NCBI RefSeq assembly: GCF_021531375.1
Contig: NZ_JADYTU010000001.1
Location: forward strand, 1-64,000
DNA: 64,000 nt
Direction: 5' to 3'
Source: Pseudoflavonifractor phocaeensis
GTDB lineage: Bacteria; Bacillota; Clostridia; Oscillospirales; Oscillospiraceae
Shown here: positions 1-7,837 of the stretch, in pieces
Layout of the letters: the number at the start of each line of letters is the position of its first letter
Numbering within the stretch: the first letter of the stretch is position 1
Notes under the pieces: model-generated
Told to the model about the DNA's origin: nothing
What the model saw: the letters and a program-made list of their open reading frames with translations, nothing else
Database searches by the model: none
Translations under genes and position numbers: made by a program

Positions 1-72
1 GCCAAAAGGGGGAGGGATAAGCCCCCGCCCTACCAAGCCCTCGCCCTACATGAAACGATAAACTAAAATTTA
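1..72. mobile_element. Right-hand end of a MITE-like repeat element (cut by window start)
   Basis: The last ten bases (63-72) are the terminal motif CTAAAATTTA that also ends the elements at 8830-9136, 32237-33090 and 50522-50783. Read on the − strand, 1-72 is almost identical to the left end of the 50522 element, including the run from the terminal motif through the GTAGGG and GGGCTTGG blocks to the C-rich stretch. It is therefore the same family in opposite orientation. No coding sequence is visible. It stops 7 bases short of the stop codon of the neighbouring gene. Confidence 0.75.
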
Positions 73-79
73 TCAAAAA

Positions 80-607
80 TCATGCCTGAACCAAAATCCC
101 CTCCAACGGCCCCTGATGGACCGTCCGCAGCCCCGCCACCTGGCAGAAGTCGGCGGGGCGAAGGAGGGCGGGGGGCTTGGGCAGCTCCAACGCTCCGCAA
201 TCCTCCAGCAGGCCGGCCACGAACTGGGAGCAGAAGTAGTGGTGCCGGCGGCGGAGCGGCAGGTTAAAATAGCAGGCCAGGGTGCCCAGCAGGTTATAGC
301 CGTATTCCTCCCGCCGGGCATACATGCAGTTCAGCTGCCGGCGCAGACGGAAGTAGGTCTCCTGGCTCACTTTCAGCTCGTAGAGGCAGCAGGGGACGGT
401 GCGCCGCCGAAGGGTGACCTGCTCCTCCACCAGACCGGCGGGCAGGGCGAAATGCTCATACTTTCTGCCAAAGCTGTAAAAGGGACCGGTGGGTCCATCC
501 AGTCCGATGGAGGCGTGGGTATAGCGGTCCTGGGTGGCCAGATGGATCAGCCGGGAGAACCAGGTCCCCGACCGGGTGAGCAGGATGTAGACAGTTCGTT
601 CCTCCAT
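80..607 (-). CDS. Putative permuted papain-like (YiiX/NlpC-P60-type) cysteine amidase family protein
   Basis: This is a 175-residue soluble protein without a signal peptide. Two features suggest the circularly permuted papain-like fold of YiiX/YaeF proteins: an N-terminal THASIGL segment (candidate catalytic His, about residue 31) and a C-terminal YFCSQFVAGLL segment (candidate nucleophile Cys, about residue 127). In that family His precedes Cys, as here. A GAGGAGG ribosome binding site lies 8 bases before the ATG. The gene stands alone, divergent from smc. The substrate is unknown. The family call rests on these motifs only, so a conserved hypothetical label would also be fair. Confidence 0.6.
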   Translation of the reverse strand: MEERTVYILLTRSGTWFSRLIHLATQDRYTHASIGLDGPTGPFYSFGRKYEHFALPAGLVEEQVTLRRRTVPCCLYELKVSQETYFRLRRQLNCMYARREEYGYNLLGTLACYFNLPLRRRHHYFCSQFVAGLLEDCGALELPKPPALLRPADFCQVAGLRTVHQGPLEGILVQA

Positions 608-689
608 GCTGTGGACCTCCTCTGCCTTGGAATGATACTATGATATCAATCCAATCCAAAATCCTCCTGAAGACAAGATTAAGATTTTC

Positions 690-699
690 CTAAAATTTA
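690..699. repeat. Solitary CTAAAATTTA motif
   Basis: This is an exact copy of the ten-base end of the MITE-like elements, standing alone in the 279-base gap between the divergent gene at 80-607 and smc. No partner end is visible nearby. It may be a relic of an excised or decayed element. The rest of the gap holds a CCGG-N5-CCGG hairpin with a T tract (about 728-747) and the smc promoter. Confidence 0.5.
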
Positions 700-773
700 T
701 GGTCCGGATGGAGGAAACGAAAAAATACCGGAGGAACCGGCTTTTTTTCGGCGCACTTTTGCCGGCCTTTCAA

Positions 774-802
774 TTGCAATCCCCGGGGTATTTTGCTATA
801 AT
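774..802 (+). promoter_or_regulatory. Sigma-A-type promoter of smc
   Basis: A −35 box TTGCAA (774-779) and a perfect −10 box TATAAT (797-802) are separated by 17 bases. The smc start lies 85 bases further on. Confidence 0.75.
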
Positions 803-886
803 ATAACATCTATGAGTATGTCTCCGCCTCCGGGGACCGGCGGGCGGAACCAATTGACATCCTGCGTCAGATATGAGGTGTGGCTT

Positions 887-3800
887 TTGTACTTAAAAGC
901 ATTGGAGATCCAGGGCTTCAAATCCTTCCCGGACAAGACGGTGCTGACCTTCGCCGAGGATATCACCGCCATCGTGGGGCCCAACGGGTCCGGCAAATCC
1001 AATATCTCCGACGCCATCCGCTGGGTTATGGGGGAGCAGTCCACCCGGGCCCTCCGGGGCGGCAAGATGGAGGACGTGATCTTCGGCGGCACCGCCAAGC
1101 GCAAGCAGACGGGCTACGCCGAGGTATCTCTGGTGCTGGACAACACCTCTCATATCTTCGACATGGAGGAGTCCGAGGTGATGGTCACCCGGCGGTACTA
1201 CCGCTCCGGCGAGAGCGAGTACTATATCAACCGCCGTTCCGTCCGGCTGAAGGACGTCAATGAGCTGTTCATGGACACGGGCCTGGGCCGGGAGGGCTAC
1301 TCCATCATCGGCCAGGGCAAGATCGACGAAATTTTGTCCGTCAAGTCCTCCGACCGCCGGGAGGTCTTTGAGGAGGCCGCCGGCATCTCCCGCTACCGCC
1401 ACCGGAAGGAGGAGGCCGAGCGGAAGCTGGAGCGCACCGACGAGAATCTGGTGCGGGTCAACGACAAGATCGCCGAGCTGGAGCTCCAGGTGGAGCCCCT
1501 GCGGGAGCAGAGCGAGAAGGCCCAAAAGTACCTGGTCCTCCGGGACGAGCTGCGGGGACTGGAGATCTCCGTCTGGCTGGACAGTCTGGAGCGGATCCGG
1601 GCCAACGCCATCAAGGTGGAGGCCGACTACCAGGAGGCCGCCCGCCAGCAGGCCGAAGCCAGGACCGCCCAGGAGAAGGCCTATGCCGCCGCCGAGCGCT
1701 ACTCGGAGGAAATGCGGGAGAAGGACGTGGAGGCGGACCGGCTCCGGTTTGAGATGCAGGGCCGGGAGGCGGCCGCCAAGGAGCTGGAGTCGGCCATCGC
1801 CGTGCTGAAAAGCAACATCCAGCACAATCTGGAGTCCGCCCAGCGGCTGAAGAGCGATCTGGAGCAGCAGGAGGGCCGGGAGGACTCCCTGGCCGCCCAG
1901 ATCGACCAGCGCCGCCGGCGGCTGGAGGAGATCGAGGGACAGCTGAAGGGGTCCCGGGAGGAGCTGGCCGCCAAGAGCGGCCAGGCGGAGGAGGCCGCCC
2001 GCTCGGCGGGCACCCTGGCCCGGGAGCTGGAGGAGCTGCGGCAGCGGGAGAATCTGAGCTCCGCCGACGCCGCCGAGGCCAAGGCCCTGCTGTCCGCCCT
2101 GGCCGCCGCCGCCCAGGAGGTGCTGGACCGGGACGAGACCGTCCGCCGGGAGGCCCATGAACTGGAGGAGCGCCTGGACCAGGCGAAACAGGAGGTCCGC
2201 GCCGCCAAGAAGCAGTACGATAACGCCGTGGAGGAGCGGGACGCCGCTCAAAACGTCATCAACGGCTACAGCCTCCGGGCCGAATCCCGCCGGAAAAGGG
2301 CGGAGCAGATGAAGGACCGCCAGGTGAAGCTGCAAATGGAGGAGAATGCCCTGGCCTCCCGGATCAAGCTGCTCTCCGAGATGGAGAAGGTCCACGAGGG
2401 CTACTCCAAGGCGGTGAAGCTGGTCATGGGAGAGGCCCAGCGGGGGACGCTGAAAAACATCCACGGCCCGGTGGCCGACCTGCTGAAGGTGCCCGACCGG
2501 TACACCGTGGCAATTGAGACCGCCCTGGGCGGGGCCATGCAGAACATCGTGGTGGACCGGGAGGAGGACGGCAAAGCCGTCATCAACTATCTGAAGCGCC
2601 GGGACGGGGGGCGCGCCACCATCCTGCCCATCAGCTCCATCCGCCCGGGCGAGCTGCGGGAGGGAGCCAGCCTCCGGCGGGAGCCCGGCTTTGTGGGAGT
2701 GGGGGATCAGCTGATCTCCTTCGACCCCAGATATCAAAACGTATTTTCCAACCTTTTGGGCCGTGTGGCCGTTATGGAGGACCTGGACTCCGCCATCGCC
2801 GCCGCCCGGAAGTACAGCTATAAATTCCGCATCGTCACGCTGGACGGCCAGGTGCTCAACCCCGGCGGCTCCATGACCGGCGGCTCCGCCAGCCGCAGCG
2901 CCGGCATCCTGAGCCGGGCCAACGAGCTGGAGCGGCTCAATCAGCAGATCGTGGGCGTCCGGGACCAGGGGGCGGAGGCCGCCCGGGCCCTGGCCGAGGC
3001 GGAGCGGGAGTCCACCGCCGCCCGCTATGAGCTGGAGACCGCCCAGGGACAGCTGCGGATGTGGGAGGACGCCATTTTGAAGGCCGAAGCCCTGCTGTCC
3101 CATTGCCGCAGTGTGGCCGCCGATCTGGAGCGCCAGCAGGAGGGCCAGCGGGCCGAGTTGGAGCAGCTGAAGGGCCGCTCCGCCCAGATCGAGAAAGACA
3201 CCCAGAGCGCCCGGGAACGCATCCGGGAACTGGAGGGGGCCGCCGCCGCCCTGAAAAGCGAGGCGGAGGGCAAGGCCAGAGGCCAGACCGACCTGCAGGA
3301 GCGGTCCGCCCGCATCGCCCGGGAGGTGGCCGAGGTCAACGCCGCCCTGGCCGCGCTGGAGGCAGAGCGGGAGACCATCCGGTCCGGCCTGAGCGAGCTG
3401 GAGGAATTGAAGGCCAGCATCGCCGGGGACCGGGACCAGAGCCAGGCCCGCATGGCGGACTACCAGGCCGAAAACGCGGACTTTGCCCGGACCATCGGGG
3501 AGAAGGAGGCGCAGCTGGCCGCCATCCAGGCGGAGAACCGGGACCGCTCCGACGCCGTTGCACAGCTGAACCGGGAGAAGCTGGAGCTGGAGGGCCTGCG
3601 TACCAGGGCCGCCAGAGAGAGCCAGAGCCGGAACGAGGAGCTGCTGCGCATCGGGGGCGAGGTCTCCCGGCTGGAGCAGAAGAAGGTGTCCGCGTCCATG
3701 GAGGAAAAGCAGCTGCTGGATAAGCTGTGGGAAAACTACGAGCTGTCCCACGAGGCCGCCAAGCAGCAGCGGGTGGAGATCGAGTCGGTCCAGAAGGCCG

Positions 3801-4459
3801 GCCGGCGCATCGGAGAGCTGAAGCGGGGCATCTCCGCCCTTGGCCATGTGAACGTGGGGGCCATCGAGGAGTTCCAGCGGGTCAACGAGCGGTATACCTA
3901 CCTTACTGACCAGCGGGACGACGTGGACCGGGCCAAGAAGGAGCTGGAGGAGATCATCGCCAACATCACCGGCGAGATGAAGACCATCTTCGCCCGGGAG
4001 TTCCAGACTATCAACGAGGCCTTCGGCCAGACCTTCCTGGAGCTGTTCGGAGGCGGAAAGGCCACCCTGGAGCTGGAGGACCCCAACGATATCCTGAACT
4101 GCGGCATCGAGATCAAGGTCCAGCCCCCGGGCAAGGCTTTGAAGATCATTTCCCTGCTGTCCGGCGGCGAGAAGGCCTTTGTGGCCATCGCCCTGTACTT
4201 CGCCATTTTGAAGGTCCGCCCCACTCCCTTCGTGGTCATGGACGAGATCGAAGCCGCCCTGGACGACAACAACGTGGTCCGCTTCGCCCGGTATATGCGG
4301 AGCATGGCGGAAAAGACCCAGTTCATCGTCATCACCCACCGCCGGGGCACCATGGAGGAAGCCGACGTCCTCTACGGCGTCACCATGCAGGAACAGGGCG
4401 TGTCAAGAATGCTGACCATCAACCTGAATGATGTGGAGAAGGAACTGAATATCCGGTAG
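887..4459 (+). CDS. smc: Chromosome partition protein SMC
   Basis: SMC is the ATPase core of the condensin-like SMC-ScpAB complex that compacts and segregates the chromosome. The protein is 1190 residues, the usual length. It shows Walker A GPNGSGKS (about 31-38), a long coiled coil, a hinge at about 520-680 with the glycine motifs NPGGSMTGG, a second coiled coil, the ABC signature LSGGEK (about 1090) and Walker B VVMDEIEAAL (about 1114). The TTG at 887 is chosen because it gives the family N-terminus YLKALEIQGFKSF and has GAGGTG 7 bases upstream; an upstream ATG at 812 would add 25 unrelated residues. A RAYT gene follows 11 bases after the stop, then ftsY two genes on, which is the common smc-ftsY order interrupted. 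Confidence 0.97.
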   Translation: MYLKALEIQGFKSFPDKTVLTFAEDITAIVGPNGSGKSNISDAIRWVMGEQSTRALRGGKMEDVIFGGTAKRKQTGYAEVSLVLDNTSHIFDMEESEVMVTRRYYRSGESEYYINRRSVRLKDVNELFMDTGLGREGYSIIGQGKIDEILSVKSSDRREVFEEAAGISRYRHRKEEAERKLERTDENLVRVNDKIAELELQVEPLREQSEKAQKYLVLRDELRGLEISVWLDSLERIRANAIKVEADYQEAARQQAEARTAQEKAYAAAERYSEEMREKDVEADRLRFEMQGREAAAKELESAIAVLKSNIQHNLESAQRLKSDLEQQEGREDSLAAQIDQRRRRLEEIEGQLKGSREELAAKSGQAEEAARSAGTLARELEELRQRENLSSADAAEAKALLSALAAAAQEVLDRDETVRREAHELEERLDQAKQEVRAAKKQYDNAVEERDAAQNVINGYSLRAESRRKRAEQMKDRQVKLQMEENALASRIKLLSEMEKVHEGYSKAVKLVMGEAQRGTLKNIHGPVADLLKVPDRYTVAIETALGGAMQNIVVDREEDGKAVINYLKRRDGGRATILPISSIRPGELREGASLRREPGFVGVGDQLISFDPRYQNVFSNLLGRVAVMEDLDSAIAAARKYSYKFRIVTLDGQVLNPGGSMTGGSASRSAGILSRANELERLNQQIVGVRDQGAEAARALAEAERESTAARYELETAQGQLRMWEDAILKAEALLSHCRSVAADLERQQEGQRAELEQLKGRSAQIEKDTQSARERIRELEGAAAALKSEAEGKARGQTDLQERSARIAREVAEVNAALAALEAERETIRSGLSELEELKASIAGDRDQSQARMADYQAENADFARTIGEKEAQLAAIQAENRDRSDAVAQLNREKLELEGLRTRAARESQSRNEELLRIGGEVSRLEQKKVSASMEEKQLLDKLWENYELSHEAAKQQRVEIESVQKAGRRIGELKRGISALGHVNVGAIEEFQRVNERYTYLTDQRDDVDRAKKELEEIIANITGEMKTIFAREFQTINEAFGQTFLELFGGGKATLELEDPNDILNCGIEIKVQPPGKALKIISLLSGGEKAFVAIALYFAILKVRPTPFVVMDEIEAALDDNNVVRFARYMRSMAEKTQFIVITHRRGTMEEADVLYGVTMQEQGVSRMLTINLNDVEKELNIR

Positions 4460-4470
4460 GAGAACATACG

Positions 4471-4998
4471 ATGGAACTTCCGGTACGAAAGCGTGTCCGG
4501 CTGAAAGAATACGATTACAGCAGTCCAGGGGCATATTTTATTACGATTTGTACCCAGGGACGGCAATGCCTCTTTCCCTTTCCCGTAGGGGCGGCCCCAT
4601 GTGGCCGCCCGAATCCCGCGCGGGAGATTGCCGAAGAATGGCTGGAAAAACTGCCGGGTAAATACCCGGGCGTATGCTTGGAAAAATATGTGGTCATGCC
4701 CAATCATGTCCATTTGATTCTGCGGATCGCGTCCCAACAGGAAACGGGCGGCCACATGGGGCCGCCCCTACAAGAAATGTTAGATTGGTATAAGACCATG
4801 ACGACCAATGCCTATATCCGGGCGGTAAAATCCGGTATATTGCCGCCCTTTGCAAGACGGGTTTGGCAAAGAGGGTATTATGAGCACATAATACGAAATG
4901 AACGGGACTACTTGGAAATCTGGCAATACATCGACCAAAACCCCGCCCGGTGGGGCGAGGATGAATATTACGCGGAAAACGCGGGAGGTGCCCCTTGA
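4471..4998 (+). CDS. REP-associated tyrosine transposase (RAYT, Y1/TnpA_REP family)
   Basis: This 175-residue HUH single-strand endonuclease belongs to the IS200/IS605-like Y1 superfamily, the RAYTs that act on REP palindromes. Visible motifs are SPGAYFITICT (first strand), MPNHVHLI (about residue 73, the HUH metal-binding pair), and a C-terminal YYEHIIRNERDYLEIWQYIDQNP block that carries the candidate catalytic tyrosine. AGGAGA precedes the ATG. The gene sits 11 bases after smc and its stop overlaps the TTG of the next gene, so it appears to be read within the smc-ftsY transcript. Oddly, two 27-nt inverted repeats, each a GTAG-headed hairpin, are part of the reading frame (residues about 39-47 and 92-100). 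The length is normal, so the enzyme may be active. Confidence 0.9.
   Translation: MELPVRKRVRLKEYDYSSPGAYFITICTQGRQCLFPFPVGAAPCGRPNPAREIAEEWLEKLPGKYPGVCLEKYVVMPNHVHLILRIASQQETGGHMGPPLQEMLDWYKTMTTNAYIRAVKSGILPPFARRVWQRGYYEHIIRNERDYLEIWQYIDQNPARWGEDEYYAENAGGAP
4585..4611 (+). repeat. REP-like hairpin inside the RAYT gene, copy 1
   Basis: The unit begins with the tetranucleotide GTAG and continues as an imperfect palindrome: GGGCGGCC, a short loop around CATG, then GGCCGCCC. It is 27 bases (nine codons, in frame). Its exact reverse complement lies at 4745-4771, and a copy with one mismatch lies at 32946-32972. GTAG heads are characteristic of REPs recognised by RAYT proteins. Confidence 0.8.
4745..4771 (-). 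repeat. REP-like hairpin inside the RAYT gene, copy 2 (inverted)
   Basis: This is a perfect 27/27 reverse complement of 4585-4611, placed 133 bases downstream in the same coding sequence. Together the two form a BIME-like inverted pair that could fold either as two separate hairpins or as one long 27-bp stem in single-stranded DNA or mRNA. Confidence 0.8.
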
Positions 4999-5603
4999 AC
5001 GAAGCAGAAAACAAAAATAAAAACCAAACCCTGGTCATCCTGGGCCTGATCGCCCTGATCGTTGTACTGTTCGTAGGGATCAAGCTGATCTTCGCCGGAC
5101 TGGGAGCCATGCTTCCCAAGGAGGAGGCCAGCCGCTACACCGTACTGACGGATGAGAAGGGCCAGACCTCCGCCTATGGAGCGCGTCTGCTTGACCAGGA
5201 GGAGCGCCAGGAACAGGATGTTCAGCACTGGCTGGACAGCGCCCGGGAATGGGCCGGCGATCCGGAACACAGCGCCTTCTGGCTCTACCGCGTTGACACC
5301 GACGAATACCTCCTTTACCTCCCGGGGCAGGACCGTACCCTCTCCGCCGCCGACGTGACCGCCTCCGAGGAGAAAGACGAGGACGGGGAACTCTCCCTGG
5401 TCCTGCGCTTCAGAACTCCGGAGGACGGGGCGGAAGTGGCGCCGGAGGAGCAGCTGTTTAGCTTCCAGACCTATTCCCAGGGGTGGCGGGGCGTCCGGAT
5501 CAAAGTTATCCTGGATGGCCGGGAGAAAACCGTATCCAAGCTGGCCTCCAAGGGGGGGCAAGCTATACTCCACCGAGGAACTGTATATCGGCCGCGACAT
5601 TGA
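4995..5603 (+). CDS. Membrane-anchored protein of unknown function, C-terminus probably frameshifted
   Basis: This is a 202-residue protein with a short charged N-terminus, one transmembrane helix (about residues 12-36, TLVILGLIALIVVLF) and a soluble, acidic exported part. I do not recognise the family. TTG at 4995 overlaps the RAYT stop (TTGA) and follows GGGAGGTG, so translation is coupled. The last 17 codons after a run of seven G (5552-5558) use rare codons (ATA, CGA, GGA, GTA). The +1 frame there reads GKLYSTEELYIGRDID and stops at 5607 with codons typical of the genome. One G is therefore probably extra, through sequencing error, mutation or slippage. The gene is co-transcribed with ftsY, 24 bases downstream. 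Confidence 0.75.
   Translation: MNEAENKNKNQTLVILGLIALIVVLFVGIKLIFAGLGAMLPKEEASRYTVLTDEKGQTSAYGARLLDQEERQEQDVQHWLDSAREWAGDPEHSAFWLYRVDTDEYLLYLPGQDRTLSAADVTASEEKDEDGELSLVLRFRTPEDGAEVAPEEQLFSFQTYSQGWRGVRIKVILDGREKTVSKLASKGGQAILHRGTVYRPRH
5552..5558 (+). other. G7 homopolymer at a probable frameshift
   Basis: Seven G follow AA in codons AAG GGG GGG. With six G the frame would continue as GGC AAG CTA TAC to a stop at 5605-5607. The two frames end within 4 bases of each other, so either product has nearly the same length. Confidence 0.6.
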
Positions 5604-5627
5604 CTGAAAAGGGAAAGGAACAAGACC

Positions 5628-6497
5628 ATGGGTTTTTTTGACAAACTGAAAAAGATCAATATTTTCGCCAGCTTCGGCTCGGAGCTGACCGACGACTTCT
5701 ACGACGAGCTGGAGGAGTCCCTGATCCTGGCGGACACCGGCATGGACGTGACCCTGGAGCTGGTGGAGGAGCTGCGCCGCCGGGTACGCGCCGAGGGCGT
5801 CAAGACCGTGGAGGAGGCCCGCTCCTGCATGGTCCGGGTCATCGCCGAGGCTCTGGAGGCCGGAGAGCAGGGGCTGGACCTGTCCACCAAGCCCTCTGTG
5901 CTTCTGTTCATCGGGGTGAACGGCGTGGGCAAGACCACCACCATCGGCAAGATCGGCGCCCAGCTGAAGCACAGCGGCAAGAAGGTCCTCTTCTGCGCCG
6001 CCGACACCTTCCGGGCCGCCGCCGCCGAGCAGCTGACCATCTGGGCCGACCGGGCCGGAGTGGACATCATCAAGCAGCACGAGGGGGCCGACCCCGCCGC
6101 CGTGGTCTTTGACGCCACCTCCGCCGCCAAGGCCCGGAAGACCGACGTGGTGCTGGTGGACACAGCCGGACGGCTGCACAACAAGCAGAACCTGATGAAC
6201 GAGCTGAACAAGATCAGCCGGGTCATCGACCGGGAACTGCCCGGCTGTGCCCGGGAGACCCTGCTGGTGCTGGACGCCACCACCGGCCAGAACGGCCTGA
6301 TCCAGGCCAAGCAGTTCAAGGAGGCCGCCGGCATTACCGGCATTGTCCTGACCAAGCTGGACGGCACCGCCAAGGGCGGCATCGCCATCGCCATCGCTAA
6401 GGAGCTGGGCGTCCCCGTGAAGTACGCCGGGGTGGGCGAGGGCATCGACGATCTGAAGCCCTTTGACGCCGCTGAGTTTGCCCAGGCGCTGATCTGA
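5628..6497 (+). CDS. ftsY: Signal recognition particle receptor FtsY
   Basis: FtsY is the membrane-associated GTPase that receives SRP-ribosome complexes for co-translational insertion. The 289-residue protein has the NG domain with an N-terminal helical bundle, G1 GVNGVGKTTT (about 98), a G3 DTAGR (about 179) and a G4 TKLDGTAKGG (about 242). The acidic A domain seen in enterobacteria is absent, leaving a short amphipathic N-terminus (GFFDKLKKINIF) for membrane contact, as is usual in Firmicutes. GGAAAGG precedes the ATG. It is the last gene of the smc transcript; a GC hairpin (6498-6514) without a T tract follows. Confidence 0.97.
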   Translation: MGFFDKLKKINIFASFGSELTDDFYDELEESLILADTGMDVTLELVEELRRRVRAEGVKTVEEARSCMVRVIAEALEAGEQGLDLSTKPSVLLFIGVNGVGKTTTIGKIGAQLKHSGKKVLFCAADTFRAAAAEQLTIWADRAGVDIIKQHEGADPAAVVFDATSAAKARKTDVVLVDTAGRLHNKQNLMNELNKISRVIDRELPGCARETLLVLDATTGQNGLIQAKQFKEAAGITGIVLTKLDGTAKGGIAIAIAKELGVPVKYAGVGEGIDDLKPFDAAEFAQALI

Positions 6498-6590
6498 GGC
6501 CGGGGGTGCCGGCCATGGGGGAGGAAAGCCCCTCAATGTCCTGAGCGCAGGCCAAAACTGTGGTATGAAACCGTGCAATTAAGGGTTACG

Positions 6591-6674
6591 TAATAGTAAT
6601 AGTAACAGGAACAGTAATAGAGACAGTAAGTGTTAGTGTTATAGTGAACTGTGATTGTCACTGTTATAGTCATA
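6591..6674 (+). repeat. Degenerate hexanucleotide tandem repeat (TAAYAG-like)
   Basis: In the 323-base gap between ftsY and rph, about fourteen six-base units of the type TAATAG, TAACAG, GAACAG, TTAGTG, TTATAG follow one another almost without interruption. The tract is far more AT-rich than its surroundings and has stop codons in its repeat frame. No gene is seen in the gap; the remainder holds a GGGCC/GGCCC hairpin (about 6677-6691) and the rph promoter region. Confidence 0.65.
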
Positions 6675-6789
6675 GTGGGCCCTGTGGCCCGGGAGAGAGG
6701 GAAAAAAGTTTTTCTTTGGAACGCGGAGAAGGCGGACCCGTACCCCGGGGTGAAATTTACATCTTGGCTAAGATTGAGACACAAAACTG

Positions 6790-6798
6790 TGATACAAT
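6790..6798 (+). promoter_or_regulatory. Possible extended −10 promoter of rph
   Basis: The sequence TGATACAAT is an extended −10 (TG-N-TACAAT). No −35 box at normal spacing is convincing, since TTGAGA is only 13 bases upstream. It lies 22 bases before the rph ATG. Confidence 0.4.
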
Positions 6799-6820
6799 AA
6801 AAAGAGAGAGGAAGTTTTTC

Positions 6821-7534
6821 ATGTCCCGTATCGACGGAAGAAAAAACGATGAGCTGCGGCCCATCGAGATCATTCCCAATATCAACAAGTTCGCGGAGGG
6901 CTCCTGCCTCATCCGCTGCGGCAACACCCATGTGCTGTGCTGCGCCAGCGTGGAGGAGCGCACCCCGCCCCACGTCCCCGAAGGGGAGGGCTGGGTCACC
7001 GCCGAGTACTCCATGCTCCCCCGGGCCAACCGGGAGCGCTCCAAGCGGGACATCGCCAAGCTGAAGCTGTCCCCCCGCTCCGCCGAGATCCAGCGGCTCA
7101 TCGGCCGGGCCCTCCGGGCCTGCGTGGACATGGAGAAGCTGGGGGAGCGGACCATCACCGTGGACTGCGACGTGCTCCAGGGAGACGGCGGTACCCGCAC
7201 CGCCAGCGTCACCGGCGGCTATGTGGCCCTGGCTCTGGCCTGCCGCAAGCTGGTGGAGCAGGGGCTGATCCCCGAGATGCCTTTGAAGACCTGCGTGGCC
7301 GCCATCTCGGCGGGCATCGTGGATGACCGGCTGCTGCTGGACCTGTGCTATGAGGAGGATTCCGCCGCCCAGGTGGACCTGAACTGCGTCATGACCGGGG
7401 AAGGGGAACTGGTGGAGCTCCAGGGCACCGGCGAGGGCCGGGCCTTCACCGTTGAGGAGCAGCGGAAGCTGGTGGACCTGTGCGCCAAGGGCATCCGGGA
7501 GGTCCAGGCCATCCAGAAGAGCGTTCTGGGCTGA
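6821..7534 (+). CDS. rph: Ribonuclease PH
   Basis: RNase PH is a phosphate-dependent 3'-5' exoribonuclease that trims tRNA 3' ends and degrades rRNA. The protein is 237 residues, the normal length. It has the family N-terminus RIDGRKNDELRPI, the tRNA-binding segment PPHVPEGEGWVTAEYSMLPRA, the conserved DCDVLQGDGGTRTASVTG core and the C-terminal LDLCYEEDSAAQVDLN strand. ATG 6821 follows a GAGAGAGGAAG ribosome site; upstream in-frame codons run through repeat sequence and are rejected. It starts an rph-(PQ-loop)-rdgB operon. The rph-rdgB pairing is common in Firmicutes. Confidence 0.97.
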   Translation: MSRIDGRKNDELRPIEIIPNINKFAEGSCLIRCGNTHVLCCASVEERTPPHVPEGEGWVTAEYSMLPRANRERSKRDIAKLKLSPRSAEIQRLIGRALRACVDMEKLGERTITVDCDVLQGDGGTRTASVTGGYVALALACRKLVEQGLIPEMPLKTCVAAISAGIVDDRLLLDLCYEEDSAAQVDLNCVMTGEGELVELQGTGEGRAFTVEEQRKLVDLCAKGIREVQAIQKSVLG

Positions 7535-7546
7535 GGAGGCGCGGCT

Positions 7547-7837
7547 GTGGCACAGATATTTGAGACCATCATGCTGATCTGCTTCGGCCTGTCCTGGCCC
7601 TTCAATATTACCAAATCCCTGCGCTCCCGGACGGCGAAGGGCAAGAGCCTGCAGTTTGAGATCTGCATCGTGATCGGATACCTCTTTGGTATCGCGGGGA
7701 AATTCGTGGCGGGGAACGTGACCTATGTGGTGGCCGTCTATGTGCTGGACCTGCTGATGGTGACCACGGACATCCTGCTGACCTGCCGGAACCGCAGACT
7801 GGACCGTCTGGCGGAAGAAAAGGAGTGTGTCGGATGA
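7547..7837 (+). CDS. Small PQ-loop/SemiSWEET-like membrane protein
   Basis: This 96-residue protein has three predicted membrane helices (about 5-20, 38-56 and 60-78). Between helices 1 and 2 the segment SWPFNITKSLRSRTAKGKSL resembles a PQ-loop, with W-P-x-N-I in place of P-Q. This is the pattern of half-transporters of the SemiSWEET type, which work as dimers, but the substrate is unknown. GTG 7547 follows GAGGAGG by 7 bases. The stop overlaps the rdgB start (ATGA), so the two are translationally coupled within the rph operon. The fold assignment is inference from length, topology and that motif. Confidence 0.6.
   Translation: MAQIFETIMLICFGLSWPFNITKSLRSRTAKGKSLQFEICIVIGYLFGIAGKFVAGNVTYVVAVYVLDLLMVTTDILLTCRNRRLDRLAEEKECVG

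Noticed and set aside
728-747. Intrinsic terminator before smc
   Set aside because: CCGG-AGGAA-CCGG with a T tract has only a 4-bp stem and no + strand gene precedes it in the window.
893-4339. A 1148-codon open frame on the − strand opposite smc
   Set aside because: It is a shadow caused by the GC-rich third positions of smc. It has runs of Leu, Gly and Gln without domains, no ribosome site, and smc is unmistakable.
4968-6578. Long − strand open frame opposite the frameshifted gene and ftsY
   Set aside because: It mirrors strongly conserved ftsY codons and has no recognisable motifs.
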